20,462 nt of DNA from CBDUWP01 sp965370955 (GTDB lineage: Bacteria; Planctomycetota; Phycisphaerae; Sedimentisphaerales; Anaerobacaceae), in the NCBI GenBank assembly GCA_965370955.1, contig CBDUWP010000014.1, forward strand, positions 1-20,462, written 5' to 3'. Every line of letters starts with the position of its first letter. Position 1 is the first letter of the stretch. Of the stretch, positions 15,833 through 20,462 are shown piece by piece. Below the pieces are notes generated by a model, which saw only the letters and a program-made list of their open reading frames with translations, was not told where the DNA came from and ran no database searches. Position numbers and translations under genes: made by a program.

Positions 15833-17206
15833 TTATAATTGATTAACTTGCAAGATTTTTGCCGGTTCGGTTTTAGCCGCTTTTCTCGCCGGTACAATAG
15901 CCCCCAACATGCAGGCAGTGACAGCTCCTATTGCGATAATGATTACCAGTTCGATTGGCATTGTCGTTGACAATTTCCCGATTGAGTAGAGGCTTCTATC
16001 CCAGATTTGAAATCCAAACGTTTCAAAGAGCCATTGTTCGATCACGTTAGCTTTTCGTAAAAACATAATGGCAGCCGCGATTCCACAAGTTGCTGCAGAG
16101 GCTCCGATGAACCAAGCCTCCATTAAGAAAATAGCCAGAATGTCACCTGTCGCCATTCCCAAACTTTTCATAATTCCAATATCTTTAGACTTTTTCGCGA
16201 TAAGCATATAAAACACCACGAACACGATAAACACAGTCACGACAGCCACGAACCCAAACAGCATTCCCATCATCATTTGTTCTTTTTCGATAGCGGCGAT
16301 TGAGCTTGCCCTATATTTTTTCCAACTTTTGACAGTGACATTATCGAGCAGATAAGCATATTTAGCATTTTCTATTTTCTTTCGGCTGACAAATTCACCC
16401 CACAATGTTCTGATTTTGTCGGATGACGCTTCGAGTTTTGCTCCCTTTTTAAACTTAATATAGATAGCCGACACTCTTTCAATGCCCAGATTCATTCCGC
16501 ACAGCGTTTGTGTCTGTTCAAACGGCAGATAAACCGTTCTCCCATCCACTTTCCCCAGCCCTGAATAGCTGGTATCACAAAAATAAAAATCTTTGGTATT
16601 GACCAGATCAGTCCCCGCCTTCACTAATGCCCCCTTTGGTGACATTGGAAAACAGCTCACAGAAAGTGCTACATTTCTCGGCCTTTTATAATGTTTATAT
16701 GTTCCATCAGGCAACGGATTCAGCCAAAGGTCGATTCCCACCACGCACCCGTTTTGTCCTTCGACTTGCTCATCATTTCGGCGATACAATGGTTCAAAGG
16801 CCAGTTGCGGCGTTAGTTTCCGAAAATATAATGTATCTGCAAAACCTGTCACTTGACAAAAACTGTTTGGCTCGATTCCGACAACTTCCACAGCGATGCT
16901 ATCGCTTGAGTTTTCGTTTGTCACCAGCGCATAATTATTGATAACGCTTGCGACAGCTTTGACACAATCTTCTTCACTGAGTTTTTCGACAAATTGGCCA
17001 TAATATCCAAACCCGACCAGCGATTCAGATGATACGATACAATCGCTGAATGTCCGATGTGTTTTTTCTTTGAAATCAGCCGTCAATCCCACCATAATTG
17101 CCATTACGATAGAGGCGATAAACACGCACAGCCCCACAGCCAAAAAGGCGATTAGGTTCACAGGCTGATGCCGTAGATATTTAAATGTAATTAGATACTT
17201 AAACAT
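15833..17206 (-). CDS. FtsX/LolC-LolE-family ABC transporter permease
   Basis: This is the inner-membrane subunit of the lipoprotein-releasing transporter with LolD. The 457-residue protein has an N-terminal membrane helix (about 16-44), a large periplasmic domain (about 45-305), and three C-terminal spans (about 312-335, 355-385 and 418-442). The coupling segment KKSKDIGIMKSLGM follows the first of these, and the tail VPARKAAKTEPAKIL is typical of FtsX-domain permeases. It starts 9 bases after the stop of a second permease of the same family, so the transporter is probably a heterodimer like LolC/LolE. I cannot say which is which. The 162 bases to the lolD start contain the tandem repeat. 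Confidence 0.88.
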   Translation of the reverse strand: MFKYLITFKYLRHQPVNLIAFLAVGLCVFIASIVMAIMVGLTADFKEKTHRTFSDCIVSSESLVGFGYYGQFVEKLSEEDCVKAVASVINNYALVTNENSSDSIAVEVVGIEPNSFCQVTGFADTLYFRKLTPQLAFEPLYRRNDEQVEGQNGCVVGIDLWLNPLPDGTYKHYKRPRNVALSVSCFPMSPKGALVKAGTDLVNTKDFYFCDTSYSGLGKVDGRTVYLPFEQTQTLCGMNLGIERVSAIYIKFKKGAKLEASSDKIRTLWGEFVSRKKIENAKYAYLLDNVTVKSWKKYRASSIAAIEKEQMMMGMLFGFVAVVTVFIVFVVFYMLIAKKSKDIGIMKSLGMATGDILAIFLMEAWFIGASAATCGIAAAIMFLRKANVIEQWLFETFGFQIWDRSLYSIGKLSTTMPIELVIIIAIGAVTACMLGAIVPARKAAKTEPAKILQVNQL

Positions 17207-17215
17207 TGTATTATT

Positions 17216-18556
17216 TTATTCATACCTTAAAACATCGACAGGCTTTAGTCGCCACGCCATACAAGCCGGCAGTAATGCCCCAACAATTGCCGCAGCAATA
17301 GCGAAGACTACGATAATTGCCACCCACATCCAGTTGACAGTTGACGGTATTTTATCGAACATATAGACACTGCTTTTCCAGACGTTCATATTGAAAACTT
17401 TTTGGACGATCGTTTCGATAGCATTAACATTTTTGACAAATGCTGCTCCGATTGCGACTCCCATAGCCGCTCCTAACAGCCCAACCATCGCTCCAAACAG
17501 CACAAAAATTCCAGCGACAGTTTTCCCCGAAGCCCCAGCACTTTTTATGATAGCGATATCCTTTCGTTTTGAGCTGACGATCATATAGAAGATGCACAGC
17601 ACCAGCAATATCACCGACAAGCTCACTGCCCCGAAGATAACCATGAGCATAGCCATTTGTTTTCGTAGTTCCGCCACCATTATTGCCTGCATAAATTTTG
17701 TTGTCACTATTTCCGTTTGTTCGACGGATCTTTTAGACCATTGTAATTGTTCGGTTGCGAATTTTTTCCATATTTGCCTAACGATTCCGACAACATTTTC
17801 CGGCTTGTATTTTTCGTTTAGCTTAATTTGTATTTGGCTAGCCACTGGATAGGTGAAATTCGGAAACATTTTTTTCTGCAGCACTTCTATTGGCAGATAT
17901 ATTTGCCTGCTATCGAAATCATAAACTCCCGTATGGAACAGGTCTTCGATAACGAATGGAATCACTTTTCGTTTTAGGATTTTTTGGTTTCCATTTTTTG
18001 CTCTTGTAACAACTCCTGTTGTTAGTACAACTTTTTTTCCTATGATTTTTTTTGCATTTTCGAAATCATATTCATCAGTTTGTTCGTCAGGCGGATTAGT
18101 GACAGCTATCCCGACATAGCCTGCTACTGTTTTATCTGTTCCGGTTGGCCATCCGATTGCGTCATTTGCCCCTGTCACCAGCAGTGTTTCTTTGAGGTTT
18201 GTCACATTAGCTCTTTTGGTTGGATTGATTCCAACGACCTGCACAGCTTTAACATTTGCGTTTGGCAGATGCAAAAGTCCGTTGGTAGACAGCGTAGCGC
18301 ACGCCGCTTTTATATGTTCATTTTCTTCGAGTCGTTTTATAAACTCATCATATTTGACAATTTCGCTGCCCGGATCGACGACAATATCGCCTGTCATTTG
18401 CGTCCCGCTCGTTTGCAGCACTTCTATAAAACCGCCGAACAAGCTGCTTACCACCACCAATAGCCCCACGCTCAGAGCGACGGCGATAACGCTCAAAGCC
18501 ATAATCTTTTTTTTGCGTAGATACCTCAGTGACAAAAACAGTTTCAGCATACTCAA
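17216..18556 (-). CDS. FtsX/LolC-LolE-family ABC transporter permease
   Basis: This is the second permease of the putative Lol complex. The 446-residue protein has an N-terminal membrane helix (about 19-45), a periplasmic domain (about 46-290), and C-terminal spans (about 300-325, 345-372 and 408-435). It carries the coupling segment SSKRKDIAIIKSAGAS and the tail ACMAWRLKPVDVLRYE. The ORF opens with TTG at 18556, but the ATG two codons later (18550) is the more likely start and gives 444 residues. It follows lysS by 27 bases and is followed after 9 bases by its paralogue. The two permeases share layout but differ widely in sequence, so this is an old duplication. Confidence 0.88.
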   Translation of the reverse strand: MSMLKLFLSLRYLRKKKIMALSVIAVALSVGLLVVVSSLFGGFIEVLQTSGTQMTGDIVVDPGSEIVKYDEFIKRLEENEHIKAACATLSTNGLLHLPNANVKAVQVVGINPTKRANVTNLKETLLVTGANDAIGWPTGTDKTVAGYVGIAVTNPPDEQTDEYDFENAKKIIGKKVVLTTGVVTRAKNGNQKILKRKVIPFVIEDLFHTGVYDFDSRQIYLPIEVLQKKMFPNFTYPVASQIQIKLNEKYKPENVVGIVRQIWKKFATEQLQWSKRSVEQTEIVTTKFMQAIMVAELRKQMAMLMVIFGAVSLSVILLVLCIFYMIVSSKRKDIAIIKSAGASGKTVAGIFVLFGAMVGLLGAAMGVAIGAAFVKNVNAIETIVQKVFNMNVWKSSVYMFDKIPSTVNWMWVAIIVVFAIAAAIVGALLPACMAWRLKPVDVLRYE

Positions 18557-18583
18557 TCCGTTATTAACAGTTGCTTGTTTTTC

Positions 18584-20023
18584 TTATATTTTTTTTAGCA
18601 ATGGAAACAGCACAACATCTCTAATACTGGTCGCCCCTGTCAGCAGCATAACCAGCCGATCGATTCCGATACCGAGTCCTCCCGCCGGCGGCATTGCATA
18701 TTTCAATGCCGTAATAAAATCATCATCCATAGTCGCCATCGTTTCCGTTTGCCCTTTGAGTTGTTTTTTAAAATTGTCCTCTTGCACTTTCGGATCGTTA
18801 AGCTCCGTATAGGCATTAGCCAGTTCCATTTTCGCAGCAAAAAGTTCAAATCTTTCTGCATATTCTGGATTTTTCTTACTGGTTTTTGTTAGCGGACAGA
18901 TCGCCGCCGGATAATCGATCACAAAAGTTGGATTGATTAAATGCTGCTCGACCGTTTTTTCGAACACTTCATTTATAACCACCGCATCGTCCATCGAGCC
19001 ATGATTTATTTGCAGTTGATCTGCTTTTTCTCGCACCGCTTTGATATCATTGATATCGCATCCGGCATATTCTTTCAGCAGGTCGGCATATTTTTCTCTT
19101 TTCCATGGCTTTGTAAAATCCACTTCCATATCGCCGAATGTCACCTTTTGATTTTCGCAGAATTTTTCAACTAATTCACAAATCAAATTTTCGCTGACAT
19201 CCATCATATCGTTATAGTCACCATATGCCTGATACAGTTCCAGCATCGTAAACTCTGGATTATGCCTTCTGCTAAGCCCTTCATTTCTGAAATTGCGATT
19301 GATTTCAAACACTTTTTCCATCCCACCGACCAGCAGCCTTTTCAGGAACAATTCCGGCGCAATTCTCAGATATAGCTCCATATCTAGACTATTATGATGT
19401 GTTATAAATGGCTTTGCCGCCGCACCACCTGCTACGGACTGCATCATTGGCGTTTCGACTTCGATAAAATCTTTTTGTATCAAAAATTTTCTAATTGCCC
19501 CAATGATATCGCTTCTGGTTTTGAATAGCTCCATAACCTCTGGATTAGCCCACAGATCGACATACCTTTGCCTATACCTCAGGTCTACATCAGCTAGGCC
19601 ATGAAATTTTTCTGGTGGCTGCTTCAGCGACTTGCTAAGCATAACTACTTCGTTTGCCCAGATAGTAATTTCGCCTGTTCTTGTTCTGCTGAGTTTTCCA
19701 TCAGCTGCAATAATATCACCTAAGTCCAGCAGTTTCACTAACGGCCATTGACTTTCAAGCCTTTTTTTGCTGAGGCCGAGCTGAATCGTTCCGCTGCTAT
19801 CTCTAAGAGTGATAAAGATCAGCTTTCCGATATCTCTTAAGAGTACAATTCGACCAGCTGCTTTAGCGGTTTGCGTATCGTCATCTTCTTTGAAATTATC
19901 TTTGATGATTTTTGACAACACAATTTGTTCGATTTTCGCTCCATAGGGATCGACACCGAGATCTTTTATTTTTTGTAGCTTTTCCTGCCTTTGTTTTTCT
20001 AATTTATTTAAATCTGTTTCCAA
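18584..20023 (-). CDS. lysS: Lysyl-tRNA synthetase, class II
   Basis: This enzyme charges tRNA-Lys with lysine in the cytoplasm. The 479-residue protein has an N-terminal OB-fold anticodon-binding domain (about 55-135), and a class II catalytic core with motif 2 FEINRNFRNEGLSRRHNPEFT (about 239-259) and motif 3 GLGIGIDRL (449-457). The length is slightly below the common 490-510, with a short N-terminus. The start is TTG at 20021-20023; AAAGGAG sits 8 bases upstream and decides this start. It lies between a C-terminal processing protease and the lipoprotein-export permeases, in the same direction with 27-32 base gaps. Confidence 0.96.
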   Translation of the reverse strand: METDLNKLEKQRQEKLQKIKDLGVDPYGAKIEQIVLSKIIKDNFKEDDDTQTAKAAGRIVLLRDIGKLIFITLRDSSGTIQLGLSKKRLESQWPLVKLLDLGDIIAADGKLSRTRTGEITIWANEVVMLSKSLKQPPEKFHGLADVDLRYRQRYVDLWANPEVMELFKTRSDIIGAIRKFLIQKDFIEVETPMMQSVAGGAAAKPFITHHNSLDMELYLRIAPELFLKRLLVGGMEKVFEINRNFRNEGLSRRHNPEFTMLELYQAYGDYNDMMDVSENLICELVEKFCENQKVTFGDMEVDFTKPWKREKYADLLKEYAGCDINDIKAVREKADQLQINHGSMDDAVVINEVFEKTVEQHLINPTFVIDYPAAICPLTKTSKKNPEYAERFELFAAKMELANAYTELNDPKVQEDNFKKQLKGQTETMATMDDDFITALKYAMPPAGGLGIGIDRLVMLLTGATSIRDVVLFPLLKKI

Positions 20024-20055
20024 GATACAACTCCTTTTAACCTTTTTTTTTACTT

Positions 20056-20462
20056 CTAATTAGCTTGATTTTCGATCAGCATTGCTTTCATAACTAACAG
20101 CCCTACAGCCATTTGTTTATCTGATTTTATGGTTTTATCGAGCGAGTGCTTTTCGATTGGCTTTGCCCCATTATCGTGATCAGCCTTTACGAGCACATCA
20201 TTATCCTTTTGTATTTCGTATTTTTCTTTCAGTTCATCTGACCTGAGTTTCACCTCTACATTTGGCGTTACGCCCCAATCGGTTCTGTTTTTCTCTTTCA
20301 TTTCAGCCTTGCTTTCAACTCTTTGTCCAGATGGCAAATGATAATAGGCCATGGTATATTTCATTTGCGCGCCGCCCTTGGGATACCCTGTAATCCCCTG
20401 CACGGACCCTTTTCCATAGGTTCTTTGACCGACTACGACAGCTCTTTCGTACCTTTTATCCG
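20056..20462 (-). CDS. C-terminal processing protease, S41 family (5' end outside window)
   Basis: S41 proteases are periplasmic serine/lysine proteases that trim proteins, often envelope proteins. Only the last 134 residues are visible, and the frame stays open to the window edge. The first visible residues contain VVVGQRTYGKGSVQG, the conserved block that carries the catalytic lysine of the family. Next comes MKYTMAYYHLPSGQ, and then a hydrophilic tail of about 85 residues with DWGVTPNVEV, a typical S41 ending. The catalytic serine and PDZ domain would lie beyond the window. It ends 32 bases before lysS and is the first visible gene of the - strand run. Confidence 0.88.
   Translation of the reverse strand, partial: DKRYERAVVVGQRTYGKGSVQGITGYPKGGAQMKYTMAYYHLPSGQRVESKAEMKEKNRTDWGVTPNVEVKLRSDELKEKYEIQKDNDVLVKADHDNGAKPIEKHSLDKTIKSDKQMAVGLLVMKAMLIENQAN

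Overview
This window looks like an ordinary chromosomal stretch of an AT-rich Gram-negative bacterium with a full outer membrane. The evidence is a Lol-type ABC exporter, ExbB/ExbD proteins, a beta-barrel outer-membrane protein ending in Phe, and a LysM/L,D-transpeptidase. The ExbB/ExbD/VWA grouping and the general gene content suggest the PVC/Planctomycetota side of the tree, perhaps a Phycisphaerae-like lineage. That placement is an inference from gene content, not something the sequence proves. The genetic code is standard: TAA, TAG and TGA all end real genes, and ATG, GTG and TTG all start them. I saw no rRNA, tRNA, CRISPR array, transposase or phage gene. The largest stretch without a gene is about 257 bases.

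Layout: (1) 14-640, + strand: scpB, probably the end of an scp operon. (2) 647-1609, - strand: trxB, full length but cut by one in-frame TAG directly before its CxxC active site. (3) 1746-6594, + strand: an ExbD protein, a 676-residue secreted protein of unknown function, clpX, and a solitary beta-class DNA methyltransferase. (4) 11990-6600, - strand: a tight six-gene run of rarA, 5-formyltetrahydrofolate cyclo-ligase, LysM/L,D-transpeptidase, a membrane-anchored VWA protein, ExbB and ExbD. (5) 12248-13042, + strand: a single outer-membrane beta-barrel gene with its own leader and a rho-independent terminator. (6) 20462-13096, - strand: a long run of a C-terminal processing protease (5' end outside the window), lysS, two FtsX/LolC-LolE-like permeases, a 3 x 45 bp tandem repeat, lolD, a branched-chain aminotransferase and a polyprenyl diphosphate synthase.

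How the genes work together: blocks 4 and 6 are mostly about the cell envelope. Block 4 couples an inner-membrane proton-driven motor (ExbB/ExbD) to a VWA protein whose N-terminus looks TonB-like, with a peptidoglycan cross-linking enzyme just upstream. Block 6 holds lipoprotein export (LolD plus two permeases), a periplasmic protease and isoprenoid chain synthesis, mixed with housekeeping lysS and ilvE. Block 3 has a second ExbD beside a large periplasmic protein but no ExbB of its own, so it may share the ExbB of block 4.

Most notable observations: the amber codon at the trxB active site; the TonB-like VWA protein in an ExbB/ExbD operon; a striking excess of the hexamer GTGACA in every frame and on both strands; the tandem repeat in front of lolD; and a 21-bp element shared by the upstream regions of two - strand genes.
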